Source of the DNA: Devosia sp.
Lineage (GTDB): Bacteria; Pseudomonadota; Alphaproteobacteria; Rhizobiales; Devosiaceae
Assembly (NCBI RefSeq): GCF_014860165.1
Contig: NZ_JACZKG010000086.1
Coordinates: 1 to 64,000, forward strand
Direction: 5' to 3'
Length of the DNA stretch: 64,000 nt
Every line of letters starts with the position of its first letter. The stretch's first letter is position 1. Below the pieces are notes generated by a model. That model made no database searches and was not told the origin of the DNA. It was given only the letters and a program-made list of their open reading frames with translations. Shown piece by piece: positions 1 to 8,592 of this stretch. The position numbers were made by a program, and so were the translations under genes.

Positions 1-5
1 CCCAA

Positions 6-28
6 CCCCTCCCCTCAAGGGGGAGGGG
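6..28. repeat. C-rich/G-rich palindrome at window edge
   Basis: The arm CCCCTCCCC at 6-14 pairs with GGGGAGGGG at 20-28 around a short loop. A similar CCTCCCCTTGAT/ATCAAGGGGAGG hairpin lies at 56564-56595, so this looks like one member of a small interspersed palindromic family. It could also act as a transcription end for a gene outside the window. Confidence 0.4.
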
Positions 29-72
29 AGGACGACTGAAGCATCTGACCTAACCAACCAAGGAGACCCAAG

Positions 73-165
73 ATGGGTGACATCATCACGATCCGAGCGA
101 ATGGCAACACCAACCCCGGTGTGACCAGCCTGCAAACCAAGCCCTCCGATCGTCACCGAACCTGA
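73..165 (+). CDS. Possible 30-residue peptide, unrecognised
   Basis: An ATG at 73 follows AAGGAGA by six bases, which is a strong ribosome binding site, and the frame runs 30 codons to TGA at 163. The peptide starts MGDIITIRANGN and is polar, with no signal peptide or membrane segment. It could be a genuine small protein, a leader peptide for the exporter at 215, or the truncated start of a decayed gene. Nothing identifies its role. Confidence 0.25.
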   Translation: MGDIITIRANGNTNPGVTSLQTKPSDRHRT

Positions 166-214
166 CCTGAGCCAGAAAACTCCGTCAGGCGCGGCTCACA
201 ATAATGAGCTCAAG

Positions 215-2074
215 ATGTTCAACCGCGTCATCGACTTTTTCGACCATTTCTATTCGCCCACCGCACTTGCCAAGGACCGGCAGCCGCCAATGGGCCTCGC
301 CGCCTTCGTCAAATACTTCATCGGCCAGTTCAAGGCGGCCTTCATGGTCCGTCTCGGCCTCGTGGCCATCGGCTCGGTTGCCGATGCGCTGATGCCGGTC
401 TTCGTCGGCCTCGTCGTCGGCATGCTGGCCACCACCGCACCCGGCCAGATCTTCAGCGTCCACGGCCATACGCTGCTCTTGATGGTCGTCGTCGTCGTCC
501 TGGTCCGTCCCACCACGTTCCTGCTCGACACGCTGATCCGCAACCACGCCATCGTGCCCAACCTGACCAACCTGATCCGTTGGCAGAGCCACTATCACGT
601 CGTCCGCCAGAGCTGGACCTTCTTCCAGAACGACTTTGCCGGACGCATCTCCAACAAGATCATCCAGGCAGGCGAGGCGATCGAGACCGGGGTCAACCTG
701 GCGATCGATGCGGCCTGGTATGCCCTGGTCTTCGTCGTCGTCGCCGTCATCGTGCTGGCCCAGCTCGACCTGGTCCTGCTGGTGCCCATCGGCGTCTGGC
801 TGCTGCTCTATGCGATCCTGTTCTCCATCACCATGCCGCTGATCGCGCGCTATTCGGAGGAAATGTCGGAAGGCAAGTCGGTCATGACTGGCCGGATCGT
901 CGACAGCTACACCAATATCCAGACCATCAAGACCTTCTCGTCGAGCCAGCACGAGGACCGCTATGTTGCCGACTCGATCGATGAGTACACGGTGTCGTTC
1001 CGCAAGCTGATGCGGGTCTTCACCTATATGTGGTCGTTCCTGTTCCTGCTCAATGCCGGTCTTGTGGTCTCCATCACCTGGCTGGCGCTCAGCGGTTGGA
1101 ACAACGGTGTCCTGGCGGCAGCCGCCGTGGCGACGGCCATTCCGTTTGCCCTGCAGATCATGAACATGAGCGGTTGGATCCTCGAGATCGGCTCCAGCAT
1201 CTTCCGCCAGGTCGGCACCGTCCGTGACTCGATGGAGACCATCGCCCAGCCGCTGATCATGCTCGACAAGCCGGAGGCCAAGGATCTGGTCGTCTCGAGG
1301 GGCAAGCTGACCTATGACAATGTCAGCTTCAACTACTGGCGCGGCAAGCAGGGAAGCGTCATCGACGCCTTCAACCTGACGGTCGCGCCGGGCGAGAAGA
1401 TTGGCCTGGTCGGCCGTTCCGGCTCGGGCAAGTCGACGTTGGTCAACCTGGCCTTGCGCATGTTCGACGTGCAGGACGGCTCCATCCGCATCGACGGCCA
1501 GGACGTCCGCGATGTTACGCAGGAAAGCGTCAGGGCTGCCATTGGCCTGGTCAGCCAGGATACCTCGCTGCTGCATCGTTCGGTCCGCGAAAACCTCAAA
1601 TATGGCCGCCAGTCGGCCACCGACGAGGAAATGATGCGGGCTGCCGAGCAGGCCCGGGTGCATGACGTGATCCTGGGTCTGGTCGATCCCAAGGGCAACA
1701 GGGGCTACGACGCCCATGTCGGCGAACGTGGCGTCAAGCTGTCTGGCGGGCAGCGGCAGCGTGTCGCCATCGCCCGCGTGCTGCTCAAGAATGCGCCGCT
1801 GCTGGTGCTCGACGAAGCCACTTCGGCGCTCGATTCCGAGGTCGAGGCGGCGATCCAGGAGCAGCTGACCACGCTCATGCAGGGCAAGACGGTTATCGCC
1901 ATTGCCCATCGTCTCTCCACCATCGCGGCCATGGATCGTCTGGTCGTGCTGGAACAGGGCAAGATCGTGGAGGAGGGCACCCACGCCCAGCTCCTGGCTT
2001 CCGGTGGTCACTATGCCCATCTCTGGGAGCGCCAGTCGGGCGGTTTCCTCGATCTGGACGCGGCCGCGGAATAG
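215..2074 (+). CDS. ABC transporter, fused permease and ATPase (exporter type)
   Basis: The 619-residue protein joins an N-terminal transmembrane domain (about residues 40-330, with several hydrophobic segments such as LVFVVVAVIVLAQ near 171) to a C-terminal ATPase. The ATPase has Walker A GRSGSGKS (400-407), signature LSGGQ (509-513), Walker B LLVLDE (529-534) and the switch histidine in IAHRLST. This is the half-transporter design of lipid, peptide or drug exporters that work as dimers in the inner membrane. Substrate cannot be read from sequence. The start has only a weak ribosome binding site; ATG 204 is out of frame. No partner gene is adjacent, so a homodimer is likely. Confidence 0.9.
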   Translation: MFNRVIDFFDHFYSPTALAKDRQPPMGLAAFVKYFIGQFKAAFMVRLGLVAIGSVADALMPVFVGLVVGMLATTAPGQIFSVHGHTLLLMVVVVVLVRPTTFLLDTLIRNHAIVPNLTNLIRWQSHYHVVRQSWTFFQNDFAGRISNKIIQAGEAIETGVNLAIDAAWYALVFVVVAVIVLAQLDLVLLVPIGVWLLLYAILFSITMPLIARYSEEMSEGKSVMTGRIVDSYTNIQTIKTFSSSQHEDRYVADSIDEYTVSFRKLMRVFTYMWSFLFLLNAGLVVSITWLALSGWNNGVLAAAAVATAIPFALQIMNMSGWILEIGSSIFRQVGTVRDSMETIAQPLIMLDKPEAKDLVVSRGKLTYDNVSFNYWRGKQGSVIDAFNLTVAPGEKIGLVGRSGSGKSTLVNLALRMFDVQDGSIRIDGQDVRDVTQESVRAAIGLVSQDTSLLHRSVRENLKYGRQSATDEEMMRAAEQARVHDVILGLVDPKGNRGYDAHVGERGVKLSGGQRQRVAIARVLLKNAPLLVLDEATSALDSEVEAAIQEQLTTLMQGKTVIAIAHRLSTIAAMDRLVVLEQGKIVEEGTHAQLLASGGHYAHLWERQSGGFLDLDAAAE

Positions 2075-2080
2075 CAATCC

Positions 2081-2108
2081 GGCAACCCGGGCCCAGGTCC
2101 GGGTTGCC
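2081..2108. terminator. Hairpin between convergent genes
   Basis: GGCAACCCGG (2081-2090) pairs perfectly with CCGGGTTGCC (2099-2108) around an 8-base loop. It starts six bases after the exporter stop and ends on the first base of the acetyltransferase stop codon read from the other strand, so it could serve both genes. There is no T-tract on either side, so termination is inferred from position and stem only. Confidence 0.55.
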
Positions 2109-2635
2109 TAGACTGCCTTGCTCATGATCACGCTGCGATAGTTGGTGTGACCCCAATCGACATATTCGATGTGACGATAGCCAAGTCGTGTGTACCAGGC
2201 GATGAGGTGGGTTGCCGGCTCAGCCGTATCGAGTGCGAGCTCGCGCGCGCCGATCGCCAGGGCCCGCTCCTCGGCCAGCTTCATCATCTGCCGGCCCAGG
2301 CCCTTGCCCTGCAGTGCCGGGTCAACTGCAAACTGGCCGACTGAAGCCACGTCTGGTCGATCGTACCAGGGGCTCCCGCTCGTTTGCACAGTGTCCTTGA
2401 AGACGATCGTGCCGCAGATCACGCCCTCGGCCAGCGCCACGAAACACTGGCCCTTCTCGACGCGCTTGCGGGTGACGTCGACGCTCTGATGCGTGGCCAT
2501 GTAGCGCAGGCCCATCCCCGCCAGCCGGGCATAGGCACGATGCAGCAGAGCCGTCAGGTCGACGAGAGAGTCCTCGGCAAGCAGTGGCCGGATGATGATG
2601 CCATCGTCGGCCGACGGAAGGGACTGAATGGTCAT
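2108..2635 (-). CDS. GNAT-family N-acetyltransferase
   Basis: The 175-residue protein has the GNAT core. Strand 4 reads VASVGQFAVDPALQGKGLGRQMM, which contains the acetyl-CoA pyrophosphate-binding pattern Q/R-x-x-G-x-G/A (QGKGLG) near residues 110-115. The motif B region ends with WYTRLGYRHIEYVDW. Such proteins transfer an acetyl group from acetyl-CoA to an amine; the acceptor is unknown. It stands alone between the convergent exporter and the downstream GGDEF-EAL gene, 38 bases from the latter, so the two minus-strand genes might be co-transcribed. Confidence 0.85.
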   Translation of the reverse strand: MTIQSLPSADDGIIIRPLLAEDSLVDLTALLHRAYARLAGMGLRYMATHQSVDVTRKRVEKGQCFVALAEGVICGTIVFKDTVQTSGSPWYDRPDVASVGQFAVDPALQGKGLGRQMMKLAEERALAIGARELALDTAEPATHLIAWYTRLGYRHIEYVDWGHTNYRSVIMSKAV

Positions 2636-2673
2636 GAGAGGGCCTGCGCGAGTGGCGACGGGGTCGTTCTACA

Positions 2674-4650
2674 CTAGCTCGCGGTGCCGAACATCTGGCT
2701 GCGCTGCCGCTGCCAGCCCCGGCTCTCGCCGGCGATATGCTCGAGCACCTTGTCCTCGCTCATCGGCCGACCGAACAGATAGCCCTGCATCACTGTGCCG
2801 CCGAGCCCGAGCAGGGCATCGAGTTGCTGTTCGGTCTCAATGCCTTCGAACACGCAGGAAATCCCCAGGTTCCGGCACAAGTCGACCGTGGTCTTGATGA
2901 TGGCCCGGCTGGTGGGGTCGCTGGTCACTTCGGCAACGAAACTGCGATCCACCTTGATGCGGTCGAGCGGCAGCTTCTGCACGTGGGTGAGGCTGGAATG
3001 GCCCGTGCCGAAATCATCCAGCGCGATGCGCGACCCCAGCGCCAGCAGCGTCAGCAGGCCTTCATTGGCCTGGGCAATGTCGCCCATGACAGCGGTTTCG
3101 GTGATCTCGAAATCCACGCGGCATGGCTTTCCGGCCTGCTCCACCAGCCTGGCGATGCCCTCCATCGCGGTGGTCGAGCCCAGGTCGTGAGCCGACAGGT
3201 TCACCGACAGCCGCACCGTTTTCGGCAGCCTGGCCGATACCGCCAGCGCCTTGCGCAACACGGCCTGGGTGATCTTGGAGATCACGCCGGTCCGCTCGGC
3301 CAGGGGAATGAACTCGACCGGCGAGACGTCTCCCAGGACAGGGCTGCGCCAGCGCGCCAATACCTCGTAGCCAGTCGTCCGGTTCAGCGCGATGTCGAAT
3401 TGCGGCTGCAGCAGGATGTGGACCTCCTCGTCGAGGTTGGCCGTGTGCAGCGCATGCTCCATGCGACGCACCCGGCTCAGGTCCTCGGCATGTCGCGCGG
3501 TGAACACCAGGGCGCGGCCCCGGGCCTCGCGTTTGGCCACCCAGGTCACATAATCGGCCCTGTCGAACAATGTGTCGGCCGTATCGCCCGGCTTTGACGC
3601 AGCCAGCCCGGCCGATCCCGTGAGATGGACGGTACCGAGCTTCATCTCGAATGAGGGACGCATCGCCGCAGTCAGCACATCCCCACAGGCCTGCAGCGAG
3701 GCCTCGTCGGTGGCGCCAGAGATGATCAGGGCAAAGCTGTTCGCACCGAGCCGGGCCACGAATGTCGATGGCCGGCGCAATGTGCCAATGCGGCGGGCCA
3801 CTTCCTCGAGCACGCGATCGCCGGTGATCTGGCCGAAGATGTCATTGACCGATTTGAAGTTGTCGAGGTCGAGCCGCGCCACGGCGATCTGTGTGTGCTC
3901 GGCCTCCGCCTTCTCGATCGCCACCTGTAGCTGCCGGTCGAAGAACCGTCGGTTCGGCAGGCCTGTCAGGCTGTCCACATTGGCCAGCCGGTAGTTCTCG
4001 TCCGACAGGCGCTGCGTTTCGGCCTGTTTGCGCGCCATTTCGGCCCGGGATGCCACCAGGTCGCCGAAGTCGCGATAGTTGTTGAACAGGATGATCATCA
4101 AGCCCCCGACCACCAGCACCAGGTTGAAGGCCAATGCTCCGAAAATCGGGTTGCCGCTGGCAGCGAAAAAGGTGGTGAAGGGGATGAGCACGCAAAGCGC
4201 CACCATGGTGGCCGCGCCGCGCAGATGCATCAGGCAAAACACGCAGCCAATGCTGGTAATACCCATGTAGAAAGCGACGTGCGACTGCGCATAGGGGCCG
4301 CCATAGGGGTAAAGGCTCAGCGCCCAGGCGGCGAATCCGATGCTCAAGAGCGCGGCTGCCCAAACCGTGCCGCCCAGCAGGCGCTTGGCCTTCGCCGCGG
4401 TGATGCCGCCGTCACGCGAGCGCCACCACACGGCAATGCGGGTCACGCAGATCGCCGCCAACAGTCCCGGCACGTAGAGACGCAGCAGATCCGGCGCTGT
4501 CGGATGGGTTGCCGCCAGGACCACCGAATTGACCAGCAGCATGCCGTACAGGAGCGGCACCTGGCGACTGAAGGCCTGCGCTTGCGCCTGTACCAGGTCC
4601 GGATCGTCCGGGACTGCGAAGAACTGCACCAACCGCTTTGTTGCCGACAT
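2674..4650 (-). CDS. Membrane GGDEF-EAL protein, probable c-di-GMP phosphodiesterase
   Basis: Residues 30-195 hold about six hydrophobic segments. A GGDEF domain follows (from VDSLTGLPNRR near 225) and then an EAL domain (about 400-640). The GGDEF signature is replaced by GANSF at 302-306, so diguanylate cyclase activity is unlikely. The EAL domain keeps the expected catalytic set: EVL 429-431, N in SVNLS, ITE 516-518, DDFGTG 545-550, K in RIKVD and E in EGIET 602-606. I infer a membrane-anchored enzyme that hydrolyses c-di-GMP to pGpG, with the degenerate GGDEF acting as a regulatory or GTP-sensing module. No linked target gene is visible. Confidence 0.88.
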   Translation of the reverse strand: MSATKRLVQFFAVPDDPDLVQAQAQAFSRQVPLLYGMLLVNSVVLAATHPTAPDLLRLYVPGLLAAICVTRIAVWWRSRDGGITAAKAKRLLGGTVWAAALLSIGFAAWALSLYPYGGPYAQSHVAFYMGITSIGCVFCLMHLRGAATMVALCVLIPFTTFFAASGNPIFGALAFNLVLVVGGLMIILFNNYRDFGDLVASRAEMARKQAETQRLSDENYRLANVDSLTGLPNRRFFDRQLQVAIEKAEAEHTQIAVARLDLDNFKSVNDIFGQITGDRVLEEVARRIGTLRRPSTFVARLGANSFALIISGATDEASLQACGDVLTAAMRPSFEMKLGTVHLTGSAGLAASKPGDTADTLFDRADYVTWVAKREARGRALVFTARHAEDLSRVRRMEHALHTANLDEEVHILLQPQFDIALNRTTGYEVLARWRSPVLGDVSPVEFIPLAERTGVISKITQAVLRKALAVSARLPKTVRLSVNLSAHDLGSTTAMEGIARLVEQAGKPCRVDFEITETAVMGDIAQANEGLLTLLALGSRIALDDFGTGHSSLTHVQKLPLDRIKVDRSFVAEVTSDPTSRAIIKTTVDLCRNLGISCVFEGIETEQQLDALLGLGGTVMQGYLFGRPMSEDKVLEHIAGESRGWQRQRSQMFGTAS

Positions 4651-4727
4651 GGCGGAAGAGCCCTCCAGCTCACCGCGTCAGGTTATGCGAGCAAACCCTA
4701 ATACAAGTGTAAACCAGGGGCTCGAAT

Positions 4728-4751
4728 CGGTCATTCGATTGAATTTGACCG
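4728..4751. promoter_or_regulatory. Inverted repeat upstream of beta-mannosidase
   Basis: CGGTCA (4728-4733) and TGACCG (4746-4751) are perfect inverted arms with a 12-base AT-rich spacer, TTCGATTGAATT. They sit in the 257-base divergent gap between the GGDEF-EAL gene and the beta-mannosidase gene. The geometry fits a dimeric regulator site. Which regulator binds is unknown. Confidence 0.35.
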
Positions 4752-4907
4752 TAGCAACGATGCAATTCCCCCGGAATTCCATTTCCAGCCCCATTGGAAG
4801 GCGCGACGAGACCGGCTAGAACCCTTCCGAAATCGATTGCATCCGGCGTCCCCGATTGCAATCCAGCTAAACCGGCACGGGCGCATACCTGCCGCGAGGA
4901 GACCTCC

Positions 4908-7427
4908 ATGGCCATACCAGCCACCTATTCCGCCCTTGATCTCAGCGGCACCTTTGCCTTGTCCTCGTCCACTTCAGACATCGAGGCGCCAATCATCCTG
5001 CCGGGCGACGTGCACACGGCGCTCCTGGCAGCCGATCGCATTCCCGATCCCTATTTTGGCGAGAACGAAAAGACGGTGATGTGGGTCAACGAGACGGCCT
5101 GGTCGGTGGAGCGGAGCTTCGCGACTTCGGCCGCCGATATCGATGGCTACCTGACGCTCACTCTCGCCGAGGTGGATTGCATTGCCACCATTCTGCTCAA
5201 CGGCGAAGTCGTCGCCAAAACGCAGAACAGCTTCATCCGCAACGACATCGATGTGACCGGCAAGGTGCGCGCGGGCGACAACACGCTGCGTATCGAATTC
5301 GACATCGCGCCCGATGTTGCCAAGGCGCGCGCCGACGCCCATCCGTTCCCGATCCCCTTCACCAAGAACTACCAGACCAACGGGCTCAAGGGCATCCACA
5401 TGAATTTCATCCGCAAGGCCGCGTGCCATGCGGGCTGGGATTGGGGCATCTGCGTGATGCCCATTGGCGTCTATGGCACCATGAGCCTGCGCAAGTCGCG
5501 CCTCGCTCGCCAGGAGAGCGTTCAGGTCGACCAGGCCCACGGCAACAACTCGGTCGAACTCTCGATAAAGACTCGCCTTTTCGCTTTCGCTCACGGTGAG
5601 GTGGAAGTTGAACACACCATCGATGGCCAGGTGATCACGGACAAGGTGGTGGTGCAGAAGGGCGACAACGTCTTCACCCACAATGTCACCATCCATAACC
5701 CCAGGCTGTGGTGGCCGGCGGGGCAGGGCGAGCAGCCGCTCTATGAACTCACGACCAACCTCGAGGGCGAAAAGACCGTCAGGCAGATCGGCCTCCGCAA
5801 GCTCGAGTGGATCGTCGAACCCGACGAGATCGACCACAGCTTCAAGTGCCGCATCAACGGCCGCGACATCACCATGCTGGGTGCCAACTGGATTCCGGCT
5901 GACGCCATCCCCTCGCGCATCACGCCACCAGTCATCCGCGACCTGCTCGAGAGCGCCAAGGCCGCCAATATGAACATGCTCCGCATCTGGGGCGGCGGGC
6001 AGTATGAGCCGGACTATTTCTACGAACTCTGCGACGAACTCGGCATCCTGCTGTGGCACGATTTCATGTTCGCCTGCATGAGCTATCCGTCTGACCGGCC
6101 CTTCCTCGACAACGTCCGCACCGAGATCACCCAGCAGGTGCGTCGCCTCAGCCACCACGCCTCGATCGCGCTCTGGTGCGGCGACAACGAAGTCATCGGC
6201 TCGCTGCACTGGTATCCCGAGACCAAGGCCGCGCCCGAGCGCTACGTCGCCAATTACGACCGCCTCAACAACATGCTCGGCAATATCGTCGAGGACGAAG
6301 ATCCGGCCCGCCGCTTCTGGCCGTCCTCACCGTCCATGGGCTATCTCGATTTCTCCGACGGCTGGCACGCCGATACCCGCGGCGACACGCACTATTGGGA
6401 CGTCTGGCACTCCGCCAAGCCTTTCGAGGCCTATCGCACGGTCAATCCGCGCTTCGCCTCCGAGTTCGGCTTCCAGTCCTTCACCTCGATGAATGTCATT
6501 GAGACCTTCGCCGAACCCAAGGACCGCAACCCGTCCTCGCCGGTCATGGAAAACCACCAGCGCAATGCCGGTGGCAATGCCCGCATCCTCGAGACCATGA
6601 CGCGCTACTTCCGCTTCCCGCGCGACTTCGACCAGATGGTGTTCCTCAGCCAGATCCAGCAGGGCCTCGCCATCAAGACCGCCATCGAATACTGGCGCTC
6701 CACCAAGCCGCGCTGCATGGGCACCCTGTTCTGGCAGATCAACGACATCTGGCCGGTGGCGAGCTGGTCCAGCCTTGACTACGGCGGGCAGTGGAAGCTG
6801 CTGCAATACATGGCCAAGCGCTTCTTCCTGCCGGTCAATGTCGTCGCCGTGCCGGTGCTCGAAGAAATCAGCAAGAATTCTCGCGGCACGCCGGTAGAAA
6901 ATCAGCAGCCAACGAGCACCGCTTTCCGGGCAATCAACGATACCGGTCGCCCGGTCAGCATTGCGCTCGAAATCCGCGCGGTGAAGATAGCAGGCGGCGA
7001 TCGCGTGGTCTTCTCGGGCAACACCGCCATCAGCCCGGACGGTGCGATCACGGTCGCCTCCATCCCCTTCGATAGCCTGGCCGCCGATGAATTCTTGTTC
7101 TTCTCCTGGCGCAACGCCCAGGGTAAGCTGTTGGGCGAAAATGACTTTTTCCCCAAACCCTACAAGGCCTACGAACTCGTTCAGCCCAAGGTTCGGGCGG
7201 CCTGGTCCGACGTCGACGGTCAGCTCGTACTGAGCCTGACCAGCGATCAGCCCGCCCTGTTCGTCACGGCGACCGTCGATGTGCCCGGCTATTTCTCTGA
7301 CAATGCAGTGACCCTGCTGCCGGGCCGCAACACCGAACTGACCTTCACCCCCCGGCACGGCGCCAAGCCGACGGCGTCGGAACTGATCAAGTCGCTGCGG
7401 GTCAGGAACCTCAGCGAGACGTTCTAG
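4908..7427 (+). CDS. Beta-mannosidase, glycoside hydrolase family 2
   Basis: The 839-residue protein has the GH2 layout: N-terminal jelly-roll (about 1-200, with the HAGWDWG motif typical of beta-mannosidases), Ig-like sandwich, then a TIM barrel. The acid/base is Glu428 in WCGDNEVIG and the nucleophile Glu519 in FASEFGF. Family enzymes release terminal beta-D-mannose from mannan or glycan oligosaccharides. No signal peptide is seen, so it likely acts on imported oligosaccharides in the cytoplasm. I chose ATG 4908 because GAGGAG lies eight bases upstream; an open frame reaches back to 4794 without support. It is not in an operon with a transporter. Confidence 0.93.
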   Translation: MAIPATYSALDLSGTFALSSSTSDIEAPIILPGDVHTALLAADRIPDPYFGENEKTVMWVNETAWSVERSFATSAADIDGYLTLTLAEVDCIATILLNGEVVAKTQNSFIRNDIDVTGKVRAGDNTLRIEFDIAPDVAKARADAHPFPIPFTKNYQTNGLKGIHMNFIRKAACHAGWDWGICVMPIGVYGTMSLRKSRLARQESVQVDQAHGNNSVELSIKTRLFAFAHGEVEVEHTIDGQVITDKVVVQKGDNVFTHNVTIHNPRLWWPAGQGEQPLYELTTNLEGEKTVRQIGLRKLEWIVEPDEIDHSFKCRINGRDITMLGANWIPADAIPSRITPPVIRDLLESAKAANMNMLRIWGGGQYEPDYFYELCDELGILLWHDFMFACMSYPSDRPFLDNVRTEITQQVRRLSHHASIALWCGDNEVIGSLHWYPETKAAPERYVANYDRLNNMLGNIVEDEDPARRFWPSSPSMGYLDFSDGWHADTRGDTHYWDVWHSAKPFEAYRTVNPRFASEFGFQSFTSMNVIETFAEPKDRNPSSPVMENHQRNAGGNARILETMTRYFRFPRDFDQMVFLSQIQQGLAIKTAIEYWRSTKPRCMGTLFWQINDIWPVASWSSLDYGGQWKLLQYMAKRFFLPVNVVAVPVLEEISKNSRGTPVENQQPTSTAFRAINDTGRPVSIALEIRAVKIAGGDRVVFSGNTAISPDGAITVASIPFDSLAADEFLFFSWRNAQGKLLGENDFFPKPYKAYELVQPKVRAAWSDVDGQLVLSLTSDQPALFVTATVDVPGYFSDNAVTLLPGRNTELTFTPRHGAKPTASELIKSLRVRNLSETF

Positions 7428-7481
7428 GGGGCTTAAGGGCTACGTTTGTCACCTGTTGCCGGGATCAACCACCGGCCGCCA

Positions 7482-7555
7482 CCCTCGGGCTCGACCCGAG
7501 GGGTCTTCACTTACAGAGCCAAGGAAGTGCAACGCCCTCGGGTCAAGCCCGAGGG
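7482..7555. repeat. Pair of inverted intergenic palindromes
   Basis: CCCTCGGG/CCCGAGGG with loop CTCGA (7482-7502) is followed by the same stem with loop TCAAG (7535-7555), so the two units face each other. The extended unit resembles the CCTCGGGCTTGACCCGAGG palindromes that are common between genes in Hyphomicrobiales. They lie in the gap between the beta-mannosidase and the DMT permeases and may form a large cruciform or end transcription of the upstream gene. Confidence 0.7.
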
Positions 7556-7677
7556 TGACGCGCAGTGGTTAGGCGGGCTTCCATACAAGATTTATCCTTC
7601 TGTCGCATTGACATGCGTTCCTGCATCTACCAACGCTAGCCATCACGCCTCGCCTCCCGCGCCCCTCCGGACTCGCC

Positions 7678-8592
7678 ATGTCGACCACACCAGCGCCCAT
7701 CGAGGAGCGCCGCCTTCTTGGCATCGGGCTCGCGCTCGCGGCCTACTTTCTGTTCGTCTGTCTCGACGGCTCGGCAAAGTGGCTTGGCCTGGTCGGCCTG
7801 CCGGCGCTGCAGGTCATGTTCGTGCGCTATGCCGTGCATCTGGGCCTGGCGGCGGCCATTAACCTGCCGACCAAGGGCCTTGCCCTGCTCCGCACCAACA
7901 ATTTCTGGCTGGAAATGGCCCGCGCCGCTGCCTTGGTCGGCTCGACGCTCTGCAACTTCACGGCGGTCCGCTACTTGCCCCTGACAGTCACCGGCGCCAT
8001 CGCCTTCACCGTGCCGCTGATCGTCACGGCGCTGTCGGTCGTATTCCTGCGCGAGCGGGTCGGCTGGCGGCGCTGGACGGCCATCGCCGTGGGCTTTGTC
8101 GGCGTGCTGATCATCGTCCGCCCCGGCAGCGAGGTGTTCCATCCCGCAACCCTGCTGTCGCTCGGCGGCGCCGTATCCTATTCCAGCTATGCCATGCTGA
8201 CGCGACGGCTCGCGGGCGTGGAATCCGCCGGCACCCAGCAATTCTACGGCGCAGCCCTGCCAACCCTGGCCCTGGCCCCCTTCGCCATCGCCGCCTGGGT
8301 CTGGCCAACCAATGCGGTCGACTGGACTGTCCTCGCGCTGATCGGGGTCATCGGCTTTACTGGCCATCAGTTTGTCACCGTGGCGTCCCGCTTTGCGCCC
8401 GCCTCGGCGCTGGCGCCTTTCGGCTACGTGCAGATACTGTTCTTTACCGCCGCGAGCTGGCTCATCTTCAACCAGCCGCCGGACACCAGCCTCTATATCG
8501 GCGCGCCGATCGTCATGGCCAGCGGCCTCTATATCTGGCTGCGGGAGCGGGCGCTGGCAAAGCCTACCAGCCCCATAGCCGAGGAACGCTGA
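7678..8592 (+). CDS. DMT-superfamily permease (EamA family), first of a pair
   Basis: The 304-residue protein has about ten hydrophobic segments arranged as two EamA repeats. The first repeat ends near GVLIIVRPGSEVF and the second ends near IFNQPPDTSLYIGAPIVMASG. EamA proteins are inner-membrane exporters or exchangers of small metabolites; the substrate is unknown. It is clearly a paralogue of the next gene: both share KWL near the start, TVTGAI/LLFT and FNQPPD. Its TGA shares one base with the next ATG (TGATG), which indicates translational coupling. Confidence 0.88.
   Translation: MSTTPAPIEERRLLGIGLALAAYFLFVCLDGSAKWLGLVGLPALQVMFVRYAVHLGLAAAINLPTKGLALLRTNNFWLEMARAAALVGSTLCNFTAVRYLPLTVTGAIAFTVPLIVTALSVVFLRERVGWRRWTAIAVGFVGVLIIVRPGSEVFHPATLLSLGGAVSYSSYAMLTRRLAGVESAGTQQFYGAALPTLALAPFAIAAWVWPTNAVDWTVLALIGVIGFTGHQFVTVASRFAPASALAPFGYVQILFFTAASWLIFNQPPDTSLYIGAPIVMASGLYIWLRERALAKPTSPIAEER

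Noticed and set aside
185..2077. A 630-codon open frame antisense to the ABC exporter
   Set aside because: It is a shadow of a GC-rich gene; the translation is rich in Asp, His, Gln and Gly with no domain, while the plus strand has intact ABC motifs.
4974..6209. A 411-codon open frame antisense to the beta-mannosidase
   Set aside because: Antisense shadow; the plus strand shows both GH2 catalytic glutamates.
7446..7862. Open frame starting in the gap after the beta-mannosidase
   Set aside because: It runs through two palindromic repeats and then out of frame into the DMT gene; no ribosome binding site.
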